The notes: a model not told the origin generated them from the sequence alone. DNA of 64,000 nt from Acanthosoma haemorrhoidale (GCA_930367205.1 OV884015.1:37563288-37627287); one strand, 5' to 3'. Shown: positions 34,619-46,530, numbered from the stretch's first letter. A program made the numbers and translations.

Positions 34619-34789
34619 TCAACACAGAATGTCCACCAGCAACCGCTTCCCATCGGCACATTCTCGTTTACTCCTTTCAGCTGGTGTCCCAATTAGTCTA
34701 ACATATTCATTAACTCTTCTGAGTGCCCTCGTGTCTCGTAAGTTCGGAATATAAGCCCTCGACTTTCTCTCTATGTATCTCTCATCTCC
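34619..34789 (-). other. Possible C-terminal coding remnant, unrecognised
   Basis: On the minus strand a 56-codon frame ends at TGA (34619-34621) and reads IERKSRAYIPNLRDTRALRR and NEYVRLIGTPAERSKREC. The charged, non-repetitive composition is unusual for this AT-rich neighbourhood. The same phase continues upstream beyond two stops. It is probably a decayed transposon or host ORF end. No motif identifies it. Confidence 0.3.
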
Positions 34790-35335
34790 TCATTCCTCCA
34801 CCAATCCAGCGTTTCTGGCTCCCGCTTATGGCAATAAAACTCTTGCCATCAGCATATAATTTTATGTTCGATACCATTTTCAGGTGCCAATCGTTATAAT
34901 ACATTAAGAAATACAATGGTTTATGTGAAGAAATTTTAGTCACCAGATTTAAAACTAATGTTGAGGCTGGTGATCCTCAGAACATAAAGCTAACTTATAG
35001 TACAAAACTAATTGTACCCATCAGTTTTTGTTTAAACTCCGTGAGAGGTGAAATAAATTATTTTTGAAAACACTCAGCATATTATCACTCTATTATGTGT
35101 GACGGTTGCGCTATTTCGAAATGTTACATTGTTACAATTCCACGGCGCGGAGGAACAAAGACCTCTTGATAAAATTGCGTCAGATTTGTAACATTTTGAC
35201 ACGCTTTACATAATATATAATTAAACTTTCTGAGCTTTTAAGGAACTTCTTCTAAGTGGGTTTTCTCTCCTTTGTATAATCCAATTTATGACAGGAAGGG
35301 ACCTTTTGACAAAAAAAAACTTAAAATCCCTACAG

Positions 35336-35400
35336 AGATGGGAACTCAGGACTTTCACTTTCACAAATCACTAGACCGTATACTAACCGTATAGAGCTGA
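35336..35400 (-). other. Possible tRNA-like relic
   Basis: On the minus strand ACGGTTAGTATACGGTCTAG resembles the D-arm of Asp/Glu-type tRNAs, and about 20 bases later AAGTCCTGAGTTCCCATCTC resembles a degraded T-arm. No complete cloverleaf was found. A tRNA-derived SINE head is possible. Confidence 0.25.
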
Positions 35401-36025
35401 ATGAAGATTAAATGTTAAGATATTGTTCCCTTAAGCCTCGAAGTCACAAGAACTTGGTCAGAAACTGTGTTTTTAAACGATTACAATAGCTGTCATTTAC
35501 GTGCGAGACTCGTTGCGAATTTCTTAGTGTTGATATGTGCATTAATCTGTGATAATGTCGATCCTACTAAAATCTGATAAAGATATCTCTTTTATAGAAG
35601 TTTAAATCCATAGCTTAATATGTATTTAAATTATTTTCAACTTTTATATGATTCTTAATGTTCGAATATCGAATATAGCACATTCAAATAATGTTAACCT
35701 GGTTTAAAAATCAGAAATACGAATATCTATTGTCTCAAAATCTGGATACTCAGTCAAAATAAAATGATAAACAAAGGATGTGATGCCTTAAAAATACTAG
35801 CATTATGTCATTTATGAAATAAGCTAATCAGTTGTATAATATTATATAAAATGTAATATCACTAAAGAAAATGCAATAAGTAAGAGGTGTAATTTTAGTT
35901 CATTTAGTTTCCTGTAGATTCTAAATAGTGTAATCTAAATTATATTAAAAATGAAACAAAAGGGTTTTGAAACTAAAAAAACATAACAAACATGCTACTT
36001 ACGGTATACATACAGTATACAGTAT

Positions 36026-36226
36026 ACTTCCCAAGACTCCGCTTCCTCTTTGGCATGCAAGGGACAACCAGGACAACCATGTGGACTTGGGTGATCTCTG
36101 GGCTGTTTGTTAATACTGTTTGAATGAGCGAGTGAATGAAAATTGTAAATATGTTATACATGAGATCATTTATCACAATTACTTTTTGCCCAATAAGGCA
36201 GATTGTAATTTTATCATAATAAAGTT
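36026..36226 (+). mobile_element. J1 non-LTR retrotransposon, 3' tail copy
   Basis: It starts at ACTTCCCAAGACTCCG and contains GATCTCTGGGCTGTTTGT, GCCCAATAAGGCAGATTG and the terminal TTATCATAATAAAG. Relative to other copies it has a small insertion near CTTCCTCTTTGG. It carries only 3' untranslated sequence. The 95-codon minus frame here is its shadow. Confidence 0.75.
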
Positions 36227-36229
36227 GTT

Positions 36230-38255
36230 TTACCGGGAGGTGGGGATGGCACACTGACAAACGGATTGTGGGATTTACCTAAATGAGAACTAGTCCAAAT
36301 CTAGAAACTGGCCTGTTACAGTCGGAACATTACCCATCACAGAAAAAGGGCGGGGAATGCTTAAATTAAAAAAAAAATTTTTTCTTTTTCTTGTTGCTAT
36401 TTTGTAATACTTTCATAAAAGTTGTATAAATTATTTCTGAGTGTTTTAAATATGAATTAATACATGAATCCTTGCCGGACGGAGCATGAGGACATGAATA
36501 AACGTTCACAGTACCGAGCGTAAGTGTGATATTGTGGAAACAAAACGATAAATTAAATATTTAAAAGCTACTTAACTTACTATTGAAAAACATTGGGCTT
36601 AGTTCTCCACACATAATAAAATCATAAGAACCAAACCCTAAAAAAATAAATAAATATATAATTGAAATTGTCTAGAAGTTCTCGAAGAAATTATCGATAT
36701 GATGGTATGCTCAGGTACACTCAGGTAATTTAATTGAAAATAAAAAGTTTTTCCCCGATCCCCGACATATGAAAATGACATTCGACATCGTTCATGCCTT
36801 CGCATTGATTAGCAAATTAACTTTTCTCCGTAATGACTTTTTAACGAACCGTAACATTTAATAATTCTTCGAGATTTATCGTCTGTCTATTTGCAAGGTT
36901 TCTCACATCTTCTTACATTCTTCAGAAATTTTATTATTTTATGTCTAATCGATAATAGCAGTTTAATTGAAGATCTCCTTGCCGTGTGATTAGCTGTTTA
37001 CTGCAGGAAGTTTGATTCTAAGACATAAATTTACGTTTATGGTCTGTTATATGTTCAACCACCGACATGGGGAGTGTAGTAGGCCGACGTCAGCATACCA
37101 TCAGCCCTTCTTTTGGTGTAGGCCGACCGATATACCTACCCCATCAGCAGCTAGGGTGGTCCTAAGTGCTAAATAACCCATTCGTGAGATGCTGTGAAAA
37201 GGCAGAAAGAACGATCACTAAGGGCATAAGTGTATGGTGGGTAGCACTGTTTTCACTTAAAATATTGAACCATGTTTTTCCGAAAAGATTTTTTTTTTCA
37301 AAATTGTTTGAGTAAGCTGTCCTGACGCAGAGGCCACCTGTATAAACGCTTCACAATTATTTGTAAATTCTTTATATTAACCGTTCACACGTTTTAATAA
37401 GTTTTTTTTACAGAGATATGCAAGCATAAATATCCAATGGCAACTTAAAAAAACTAAACTCAATTGTTATTATGATTATTATTATAATATGAGAGATGTT
37501 TTTTCAGTGAATATTAAATTTTTATCCGATTTAATTTGAATATTCACTAATAAACAACGTAAAATTTTCGATGCTATTATATAACTCGCGGATAACATCA
37601 CGAATAAATAACACCAACTAATGTGGGAATTATCGAATAATAATTTAACAAAGTTAATTTTTTTCGCCTAATTTTGTAAGCAGAGAACGTTATTATTTAT
37701 AAAACCCTAGAAAATATTTTGTTTTGACAAATTTTTTTTGTATCATAGAAACCTCAAAAGGCAGGAAATGATCGGGAAGATTTTATGTTGATGGTTGTTA
37801 CTTCGATGTACGACCCAGGTCAAGAGAAAGTCGAGAGAATAAGAGTCAAGTGTGACATTTAATTTGACAGAGCGTAAAACCTGAGATACAACTCTGTGAT
37901 ATTCCGGCATTTTTTTTTTTCTGTACATGAAACGGTTCCTGCTTCTTGTTACGCGGGCTTGATAATCCAAAATCACGCTGTAGTATATATTTATATATAT
38001 ATATATGTTTGTGTATATTATAAAGATATACATGTGTAACTAAAGGTATATCATGTCGTTTTCTTGGTATTTTTTTAATCTCAACACGACTAATGGTATG
38101 ATATACGAGGACATTAGGAGACAAAGCAAGGATGGCAATAAAATGTGCATTTGTAACCTTCTTGACTATCCACTTGAGATGACCTGACATCATACACTAT
38201 GCTGACAACTCCATAAAAAAATACTTAACAACAATACTAGACCCCATACACTCTG
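36230..38255. other. Unassigned DNA
   Basis: A GC-richer patch at 37060-37260 contains two similar blocks, TAGGCCGACGTCAGCATACC and TAGGCCGACCGATATACC. Minus frames at 37743-38193 overlap a TA microsatellite (37985-38005) and show no domain. Confidence 0.35.
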
Positions 38256-38261
38256 TAACTA

Positions 38262-38291
38262 AAAAGTGTTCCTGAATTAACGCAAGATTTG
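38262..38291. repeat. Mariner left terminal inverted repeat
   Basis: The 30 bases pair with 39117-39146. The inner GCAAGATTTG is identical, and the outer bases carry most of the mismatches. The TA at 38260-38261 is the expected target dinucleotide. Confidence 0.8.
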
Positions 38292-38447
38292 ATTTAAATA
38301 GAAAACACAGTTTTTAGTATTTTTTTTTTTTTTAATCATAAAGTAAATAGAATAGGGTTATTTAAGGAATAACTCATCGGGCAAATGACCTCTACGACTT
38401 TGCTGGCACATACGCACTCTTTAGTCGATATTTTCCATGACCATTTG

Positions 38448-39033
38448 TCATAAATGTGGTTGAATTTCGTTGATGCAGCGTTGAATTTCCTCTTTTAATG
38501 CACTGGTGGATGTGTGGTTGTTGACATACACCTTTGACTTCAAATAACCCCATAAAATGAAATCTAGAGGTGTTAAACCACACGATCTAGGGGGGCAATT
38601 CTGATCACCGAAACGAGGGAGTACACGACCTGGAAATGTCTCATGCAGTATTTGAATTGTTTCATGGGCAGTATGGCATGTGGCACCATCTTGTTGAAAC
38701 CACATATTGGGCACATCGATAGCATCCAATTTCGGCACAAAGAACTGTGTGTACGACGCCGAATTGATGTTCCTGGATTTTCAACAACACTCTCACGCAC
38801 TGCTTCGATATTGACATTTGAACGGCTTGTTTTTGGACGACCAGTGTGCTTAGTGTCTTCAACTGATCCAGTCTCCCTAAATTTTTCAATTAATCTCTTC
38901 ACAGATGACGAAGTCAAAACACTATTCCGACCATATTTTGTATAAAATTTCGAACTACGGCCGCCAAACTTTCATTATTTTTGAGATAATGTTCAACAAT
39001 CAAGACACGTTGTTCTATCGTGTAACGCTCCAT
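38448..39033 (-). pseudogene. Mariner transposase pseudogene (N-terminal HTH fused to C-terminal catalytic end)
   Basis: A mariner transposase binds the inverted repeats and cuts and pastes DNA. From ATG 39031-39033 the product begins MERYTIEQRVLIVEHYLKNN, a helix-turn-helix N-terminus of the DUF4817 type. A one-base frameshift near 38950 moves to the frame with TSSSVKRLIEKFRETGSVED. After NPGTSIRRR a deletion joins, in another frame, to FFVPKLDAIDVPNMWFQQDG. The first catalytic Asp is lost with the deletion. The second Asp survives in QQDGATCHT. At the third acidic site, 36 residues later, the sequence reads SCGLTPLD where relatives have an Asp, so it is Gly here. The frame stops after EIQPHL (38448-38450), short of the family's normal C-terminus. 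It is clearly dead. Confidence 0.85.
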
Positions 39034-39116
39034 TTTTACTAACCCTAAACTGTCAGCTGTCAAATTGTTTTTTTTTTAGGGTTGCCAGCACTTCACTGCA
39101 CAAATGGCGGCAAATT

Positions 39117-39146
39117 CAAATCTTGCATTAATTCTGTGACACCCTT
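39117..39146. repeat. Mariner right terminal inverted repeat
   Basis: It pairs with the left end. CAAATCTTGC is the innermost identical block, and the TA at 39147-39148 completes the target duplication. Confidence 0.8.
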
Positions 39147-39420
39147 TACATATTTCTTAACAGTAAAATTATAAACTCTGTTATGCCAATGTACTTCCGA
39201 ATGTGTTAAAATATTTATCTTTTCACGTATAATAAAACTTATATTTACTCTATAAGACTTCAGGTGTAATATTAAAAGTATCCAATTACAGATCTGTAAG
39301 TCGCACTATCCGATCGTGACCAACGCAAACTAATAATAGCTGAACTGTTGAGAGATCACCGTTTTATTATCGTCAGATCGACAAGCCTTGCCAACCAACG
39401 ACGAAAAAAATATACCGGTG

Positions 39421-39495
39421 TGTTACTGTCTGTGTTACTTCGAAAAGGCTTTTGACGCAGTTTGGCGCGTTAAACTTTTATTTAAACATAAATAA
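39421..39495 (+). mobile_element. Non-LTR reverse transcriptase fragment, motif A region
   Basis: The frame reads CYFEKAFDAVWRVKLLFKHK and then a stop. This is the RT palm motif A segment, in which the family normally has Asp-x-Glu-Lys-Ala-Phe-Asp. Here the first, metal-binding Asp position is Tyr. Upstream the phase is lost after about 20 codons. No other RT motif lies nearby, so this is an isolated fragment whose family is not determined. Confidence 0.6.
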
Positions 39496-39519
39496 ATAGA
39501 TTCTCCTTCAATTGATTAA

Positions 39520-40600
39520 CATTGCCCTACATTCTATCAAAAATGTCTTTCCTAAAACTCCACTAATAAAAGGAATTAGAAAATAAAATGACATTGACAA
39601 CTCAATAAAACCAAGGTTAGCATTGATACTTGATTAACATTTTGCATGGTAAATATTGCCTCTTTTTTTTTTGTTTATGGTTACGCAGAAATGGGGCATA
39701 GGTCGAACCGACTTCGCTTTTTGAAATTCCCTGCATTTCAATTTCCCACATTAGTTGTTTTTTTTATTTATCCTATTTACATTATAAAAAGTCACCTCAG
39801 AGTAGGCTCCATTCATAAGAGTACCAAGCTGTCTCTGAGAGTTCTTAAATGAACCCGATGAGGATAAGTGGCTGACTAAGAACCGGTCTGGAACCTACTG
39901 GGAAACCCAGACTTGATCCACCCTCGAGAGTAAGTAGAAAGTCGATCCGACCAGCTCCAACTTTCATACCACCGATGTCAATTAACCGTTTCCAATTAAC
40001 GACTTGGTTTCCCTTATTTAATAATATAATTTGTTTACAGTAGATTTATTATTGACTCATTTTATTAAACCGCAAGTTCTGAGTCACGTAGGAATCGTTA
40101 AATTTACTTTACTTGTTTTGAAGATTTAGCTTGGAACATCCTATTTGCCGATCCCGGAACTTTATTATCATGTTTATTTTCATTGGTTTTCGCATAACTA
40201 AGTAGATTTTATCTCATGACAAAATTTATTATTCCGAATGAAAACAGGTTTAATTTTTTTTTTCTCGGTTATTTTCATCTTCATCGTTAATTGATTACAT
40301 AATGCCACTTTCAGCGATGAAATTCAAAAGGCACCATTGGTCGATGTGTTTCCTTAACTAATTTAAAGGTTTTTATTTAATGTTGTTTTGCGTTTTACTG
40401 ACTTCTTGTTTTCAAATGTCCGTAAATCAACGACTTTATTTATCGAATGCAGTTAAATAATCTTTTTACTTTTTCTTATAGAGGTTTACACTTTGTTTTA
40501 CGTTGTCAGTTTCATTTATAACGATACAACTCTTTTCGTTTGCCAGAAATGAATTTCTTATCTGTCCTTAATTGTTATTCATAGGGGACTATATAATGTG
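39520..40600. other. Unassigned AT-rich DNA
   Basis: A 68-codon frame (39646-39852) shows no domain. Nothing else was found before the minisatellite. Confidence 0.4.
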
Positions 40601-40606
40601 CTTTCA

Positions 40607-41397
40607 ATGCCGTTGTATCTATGTGCCTATATGTTATGCTATCTATGCTGGTGTATCTATGTGCCTATATGTTATGCTATCTATGCTGGTGTATCTATGT
40701 GCCTATATGTTATGCTATCTATGCTGGTGTATCTGTGTGCCTATATGTTATGCTATCTATGCTGTTGTATCTATGTGCCTATATGTTATGATATCTATGC
40801 TGTTGTATCTATGTGCCTATATGTTATGCTATCTATACTGTTGTATCTATGTGTCTATATGTTATGATATCTAAGCTGTTGTATCTGTGTGTCTATATGT
40901 TATGCTATCTATGCTGTTGTATCTATGTGCCTATATGTTATGCTATCTATGCTGGTGTATCTGTGTGCCTATATGTTATGCTATCTATGCTGTTGTATCT
41001 ATGTGTCTATATGTTATGATATCTAAGCTGTTGTATCTGTGTGTCTATATGTTATGCTATCTATACTATTGTATCTATGTGCCTATATGTTATGATATCT
41101 ATGCTGTTGTATCTATGTGCCTATATGTTATGCTATCTATACTGTTGTATCTATGTGCCTATATGTTATGCTATCTATGCTGGTGTATCTGTGTGCCTAT
41201 ATGTTATGCTATCTATGCTGTTGTATCTATGTGCCTATATGTTATGCTATCTATGCTGTTGTATCTATGTGTTTATATGTTATGATATCTATGCTGTAGT
41301 ATATGTGTGCCTATATGTATGCTATCTATGCTGTTGTATCTATGTGTCTAGATGTTATGTTATATATGCTGTTGTGTCTATATGTTATGCTATCTAT
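40607..41397 (+). repeat. Minisatellite: about 21 copies of a 38-bp unit
   Basis: The unit consensus contains TATCTATGCTGTTGTATC and TATGTGCCTATATGTTATGC. Copies differ at a few fixed positions (GGTG/GTTG, ATGTGCC/GTGTGCC/ATGTGTC, CTATG/CTAAG, final C/A). Because 38 is not a multiple of three, the unit is read in all three phases in turn. It has few stops, so long overlapping Cys/Tyr-rich frames appear in every forward phase; these are artefacts. The last three units are degenerate (37, 38 and 30 bases). Confidence 0.9.
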
Positions 41398-41409
41398 AAA
41401 ACCCGGGTC

Positions 41410-43460
41410 TACTCAGACAGAAGTTATAGGAGGTAACAACTAAGAAAGCGGTATGAGGATGTCAAATTCTCCTATTTTATTAGGGACAATTTTTGGACAT
41501 AAAACATATTTCCTGATACAAAAGTTCTTTGTAAACCGTCCATTCATTGATTCGAGGAAAAAAACGTCGAATGAGACTATTCTCAGGCACCAAGAGGTAA
41601 AAAGAGTGTGACACCACTATGCGGCTATTATTAGCCAACCTATCTCAGCTCAGACAGAAAATGAAATAACCTGGAACACAATCGTAACTGCGCCTTTTTC
41701 CTCTTTATCTAGGAATCCAAATGGATATTTTTTTCAAACTTACCTTTATAGAATCACCAACAACACCTATAAAGGATGAAATGTAAGATAATATGACATT
41801 ACTGATGGTGTTGAATGTGCATATTGTCGCATGGCATGACTAGGACGTCGCAGACCTTCTAAAGCTTTGGAGAAACGGAAAGAGTTTTATTTCAAGGTAC
41901 ATAATTATATGTTCTACGATGCTAAAAAAAAGATTATTAAACAAATAAAATTAACTATTTATGATCAAAAATACCGATTTTTTTTTTTTTACAATTATTT
42001 GATAAGTATACAAAACACCTACTTTGTTTGGAAAATACTAAAAGGTAAAGTTCTTGAAAAACACAAATAATAAAAAAAAATTAACAGAACTTTAATTAAT
42101 AGATTTTAAGAGGTGTGATATGTTTTAAAACTTCACGTTTGTAAATACCAGTTATTTAAAAAAAAAACAAAGCTTAATGATTTAAGAAAATTAAAATATA
42201 TTTCATAATTTTTTATCAAATAAACTCCATAGATCAGATAAATTCTGTAAAAATTTCATTGAAAATTCGGAATTAAATTCACATACAAATCGTACCAAAT
42301 ATCATGGCCTAAATATCAATGACAAACAGCTTACTTTTAACAAAAATGACATTCTTTAGCTTTAGCAAACACAATTTGCCTTTTCTGTTATAATTATAAT
42401 ACTATTTTTTGCTACGTATATTTTTTTAATTTTGCAAATATAAATTTAATTATTATTCTTAATGAAAATAATTTTATAATTTCATTAAAGTTACGGCGAA
42501 AAAACTATACAAAATAATTTTGAAAATGAATTCCGATCTTCACTATTGAAAGGTGAAAAAAAAATAGTTTATTAGCCGAACAATTAAATGGAATACACAC
42601 TCTTAGAGAGACCGTTAGTATCTCTTGATAATGTTTATTTTTTCACTTTAATCATAATTTATTATGATTATGCATACTTCATTCATAATTTATGTTACAA
42701 AAATTTGTTTGATAAAAAATAACGTCTTCATAAGTCAAACATGTTCAGCCAATAAATTAAAGTGTTTTTGTTAAAGAAAATAATAAAAAAAAACCCTAAG
42801 AAGTAAACATAGATAGTTGACGTAAGCGGTCTCGACTACGACCAGATATATTATCCACGTGTAATGTGATCTAAGGGACTACTTGATAGTGAGCTAACCA
42901 ATGCGCATGTCTAAGTTCCACTCACTTCTTCTACCATGGCTCTGTACAGGGAACTGATGATTCAAGGCAATGACCCCACACACGAAGCCCAAAGTACCCT
43001 GTGAACATTAAAACATTTGCATTGGGCCACAGACAGCGGCCGACATCCGACCTTATTGAACCAAGGTGCGGCAGGTCAGTGTCACGAGCCCAATTGCTTC
43101 CTCGTTCCTGGCCAGGGCTAGGGCCACCTCGAGGACAAGATCACCTCTCTCACCTCTTATAGATAGCGGTATGTCACACTAAATCGCATCAGGTATCTAA
43201 ACATTTGAGTCGCCAATGTAATTAAGAACAATAAATCTATGTTTTCAAACATCATTTATCTTTCTTTCGACCTATTATAATATTATATAAAAAACAAATT
43301 CTGCTACACCACTTGCTAAACATACAATCACGCCTACGCACTAACTGAAGACATTCGGTCACCTACAATACTCATTTGGGGCAAATAGTGCATAGCAGTT
43401 GTGCCATAGCAAAAACTCTATGGCACAACCAAAAATCAAACCTAACGGCAAAATTTTAAT
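41410..43460. other. Unassigned DNA
   Basis: Mostly AT-rich. A GC-richer patch at 42840-43180 (GCGGCCGACATCCGACC, GGCCAGGGCTAGGGCCACC) has no open frame of note and no copy elsewhere in the window. Confidence 0.35.
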
Positions 43461-43464
43461 CAAA

Positions 43465-43790
43465 ACTACTTGTCACTGGTATAACCCAAGTTGGTCAGAA
43501 ATATGACCTTAAGTCATACGTTACATACAGACGAATTCCAGACATACCGACATCGAGGCTCTGTCCAGACAATTCCATTAAAAACTATTCGGACACCTCA
43601 CATACTTTTGACCAGCAACAGAAGAATTACTAGACTCGCCACTACTCCGGACGAACTAGAGCAAAGATTTATTTATTTAACTAAACTGCCATCAACATAA
43701 TCCTTCATACACTCGATGGTACCACATTTCATTCATGCCTATTTCTTACTGACATTCACTTCGATTCCGGGAGTAAAAGTTAAACAATCA
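43465..43790 (+). mobile_element. Family K non-LTR retrotransposon 3' end, copy 2
   Basis: The remnant starts with a frame reading LVTGITQVGQKYDL, equivalent to VTGAPQ-VSNVTL in copy 1. It then continues in another frame (43491-43700, open for 69 codons) with TPHILLTSNRRITRLATTPD and IYLTKLPST. The 3' region shares TGCCATCAACATAATCCTTC with copy 1 at 28.7 kb. The ORF is frameshifted and lacks all RT motifs. Confidence 0.6.
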
Positions 43791-43799
43791 ATCTTAAAT

Positions 43800-46200
43800 T
43801 TTAAATGTATATTCCCGATTATTTATGAATGTTGGTTAATACTTCAAATGCACAAACAACATACATAATGAAATATATTTAACTTTAAACAACCGGTTAT
43901 ATTTCTCTATCTAATTACTATCGAATAAATTATTAAACGATATATTTTTGTTTCGTAAAATTACTCTTTACCACTAACGAGCCGTCAGTTGATTCATGGC
44001 TTCATAGATATTTGTGGTCCGTGTTCATGTCTGACATAGTTTTAGTACTAGTTCCGCAACTGTGTGAGTTATAAATATGTTTGATGTACAACTATGTAAC
44101 TCGGAAAAACCCCTACATATAACAGGGACACTCTCCACCAGGTAAAAAATACCAGAGGGATGCTCACCAGAAAGCATGTTTTCTCTCCAGTCATGCTTTC
44201 GTATCATAATCCGAATATCGATCGGGACGGTAATCTCAAATAAGTCAAGGCTGGAAAATCGATAGGGTGCCACGGTCGTTACAAACCAAAAAAGAATTTC
44301 GCTGGGCTTAAAATTTCATTTGGCCATTCCCTTTGCCACTTGCTTTGTTTCAGCTCAGAAATTGTCTTCGTTTGCTGACATACTTAAGTAACAATATGTT
44401 CGTACCATAAGTACAAATAAAAAATTTATTTACCATGTACTCATTAAATTTACAAAGACATAGTTTGGTACCGGGGGAGCGAGTAGTTAAACACGCATAT
44501 TACTGATATTAAATTACACTGTGTGAACCCAAAAGTTTCAAGAAACTCATTTGTTGAGTACTTTAGAGAGAGTTGAGTACTTTAGAGAGAGAGTGTAGAA
44601 AGATATTTCTCAGAATAAGTGTCATTTAGTTGAATTAATTTAACAACGAATAAGAAATACAAAAAAACGATTTACTTTTAGCTATGGATTCTCGACTGAT
44701 CACCTTTATGAGTTCATATGTCTTATTTTCATGGGCAGATTCTTTTAAATTTATTTTATTTGCCAATTCACTATTATTGTGATTAATCAAAGACTTTCTA
44801 TTCACTAATGGAATTTAAAAATACGCTGGAGTTATGCAGCAACATCTGGCAGACCGGAAAGATATTTGAGTCATTCCTGTATTGGGCTTTTTTGAGTACT
44901 TGCCAAAACAAAATACTGAATTTCTGCCAAAAATCCAGCATACTCTGTAATATACCACTATCCCATAATTACTGGAACTATATCTAGTGTCAAATTACTA
45001 TAGTGTATTCAGTAGAATTAGAACGTTTACAGAACACTCAGAAAAACCTGTCAATTCATTAGCCGATATAGGATAATTACAAGAAGCTTTTTTAAGGAAT
45101 AAAAGATAAAAGAAGGAACTAATGTGGAAAATATGGAACTAAGTAAAACACGGGTCGTGAAAAAGGAGCATCCATTAAGTCCTAGCTGATTTCCGATATC
45201 AACGGCGTTGAAATTAAACTTGATATGTACATTTGAAATAAACGGTAATCATTAAATTCAAATATGTTTATATTATTTTGATATGGTAAGAATATATATA
45301 TATATATATTTAATAAATTCAGCACTGGCGTGAATTTCAATGTTGGATTTCCAAATTCTAATTATAGTTTAGACTCAATTGGAATCCAGCCAATTATAAC
45401 AGCTGCTGTGAGAGACCACGAGTACAAGTGATATCAATCTTACTTCCAACAGAGTTGCATCTAATGGTTACGTAGGTCTTTTTAAAACTGGACAGTTCAA
45501 ATGAATTTCGCAAGAATTATGATTTCACAGATGTTTCCAAGAACTATAAAAAGTTAACCCGATTCAACATTTGACAATTACTATGCCAAATAGTTATTGA
45601 TCCGTTCAATTTTTTAGCGACCATTTTCTTCATATGGAATTTCAACAGAAGCTGCTGGTTAATATATTCGTTGCCAGCCTAAAGTGACGCGTTTCACTTC
45701 TGTCAGTTTTCAATCAGCGAAAAATCGTCAAACCCAAATATTTTCAGAGGAATAAGAAATCGTGCTAGAATATTTAAAAATAGAATACGTTTTTTTTTCA
45801 GCTTCTTAATGTCATAATTTCTGGCAATATTTGAGTGAAAACCACTTAAAATGAAAGTGTTTCGTACTCTCCTGAAAACCAAGAATTTTCACATTAGTTA
45901 CTTCATTATGGTAATAATATCATGTCATAATATGATATTTGATATTTATTTAAACTAAAAAATACAAATTTTACTTTTACTTGTTGTTAATTATAATTAT
46001 ATCATGTTTTGCGTTGTCTGAGCCAAAGCAATTTGGCCAAAGAAACTATTATTTATGTCTATCAGCCTTATGGATAGGACAGCTACTTAGAGAGTTGCGG
46101 AGATTGGTTTAAGAGTTAAAGCAAATGACTTTGAGTGGTTTCCCTTGGTTCTCGATAAACCGAAAGACAATAATAATACTGTCTGTGCTAGTAGTTTCAA
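43800..46200. other. Unassigned AT-rich DNA
   Basis: An 82-codon minus frame (44025-44273) shows no domain. There is a TA microsatellite near 45293-45310. No other feature is supported. Confidence 0.4.
44554..44591 (+). repeat. Two-copy 19-bp tandem repeat
   Basis: TTGAGTACTTTAGAGAGAG occurs twice head to tail. It is a small local duplication with no inferred function. Confidence 0.8.
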
Positions 46201-46204
46201 GTGA

Positions 46205-46530
46205 CCGATTCACTCATTAGCCCAAAATAATTTACTTTTACTAAAGATAAAGATTCCTTTTTTTTTTCTTTTTTTTTTCTTAGCTCTCAAACTTATAAAA
46301 ATAGGATGTGGGAAAAATAAAGAAAAATTATTTTGGGCTAATGAGTGCCTTTCACTAAGGGGAGTCCCCCATTTGAAGGATGTATGAGAAGGATATAGGG
46401 TGTGGAATGCCTAAAAAGGCGGATGGAATCAGGAAGGTAGTGAGAGTCTACCAAGGGTTGAGCCTAGGGTCACCTAGGCAATAATTCCTTTTTTTTTTTC
46501 CCACATCCAATTTTTATAAGTATTATGTTT
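46205..46530 (+). mobile_element. Older S1 retroposon (plus strand) split by a younger S1
   Basis: If 46269-46483 and one copy of the duplicated target are removed, the flanks join into an S1-like plus-strand sequence. CACTCATTAGCCCAAAATAA is followed by a T-rich stretch and then CCCACATCCAATTTTTATAA. The younger insert contains the same blocks in inverse orientation. The older copy lacks its 5' part and its poly(A). Confidence 0.55.
46269..46483 (-). mobile_element. S1 SINE-like retroposon, copy 3 (nested, younger)
   Basis: This minus-strand S1 has CTTAGCTCTC after its T run and the GTGAGAGTCTACC block near its 5' end, as in copies 1 and 2. A direct repeat ATTCC-T(10-11)-C flanks it (46253-46268 and 46484-46500), although the T run makes the exact edge uncertain. 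It is slightly longer than the other copies, with extra sequence at its 5' end (CCTAGGTGACCCTAGGC on the minus strand). Confidence 0.6.

Larger units (their letters stand above)
38262..39146 (-). mobile_element. Mariner-family element, internally deleted
   Basis: An 885-bp element lies between TA dinucleotides (38260-38261 and 39147-39148). The 30-bp terminal inverted repeats are about 75-80% identical (38262-38291 and 39117-39146, sharing GAATTAA and GCAAGATTTG). Intact mariners are usually about 1.3 kb; the missing length is the middle of the transposase. The element could be mobilised only in trans, and its repeats are already diverged. Confidence 0.85.

Noticed and set aside
38643..38945. 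100-codon plus-strand frame within the mariner element
   Set aside because: It is antisense to the transposase pseudogene.
40572..41436. Several overlapping 60-132 codon Cys/Tyr-rich frames that look like a membrane protein
   Set aside because: They are one 38-bp repeat read in three rotating phases. The apparent protein repeat is a product of unit length and lack of stops.
45290..45312. TA dinucleotide runs here, at 37985-38005 and at 55970-55985 as transposon ends
   Set aside because: Simple microsatellites. No inverted ends or element bodies were attached.
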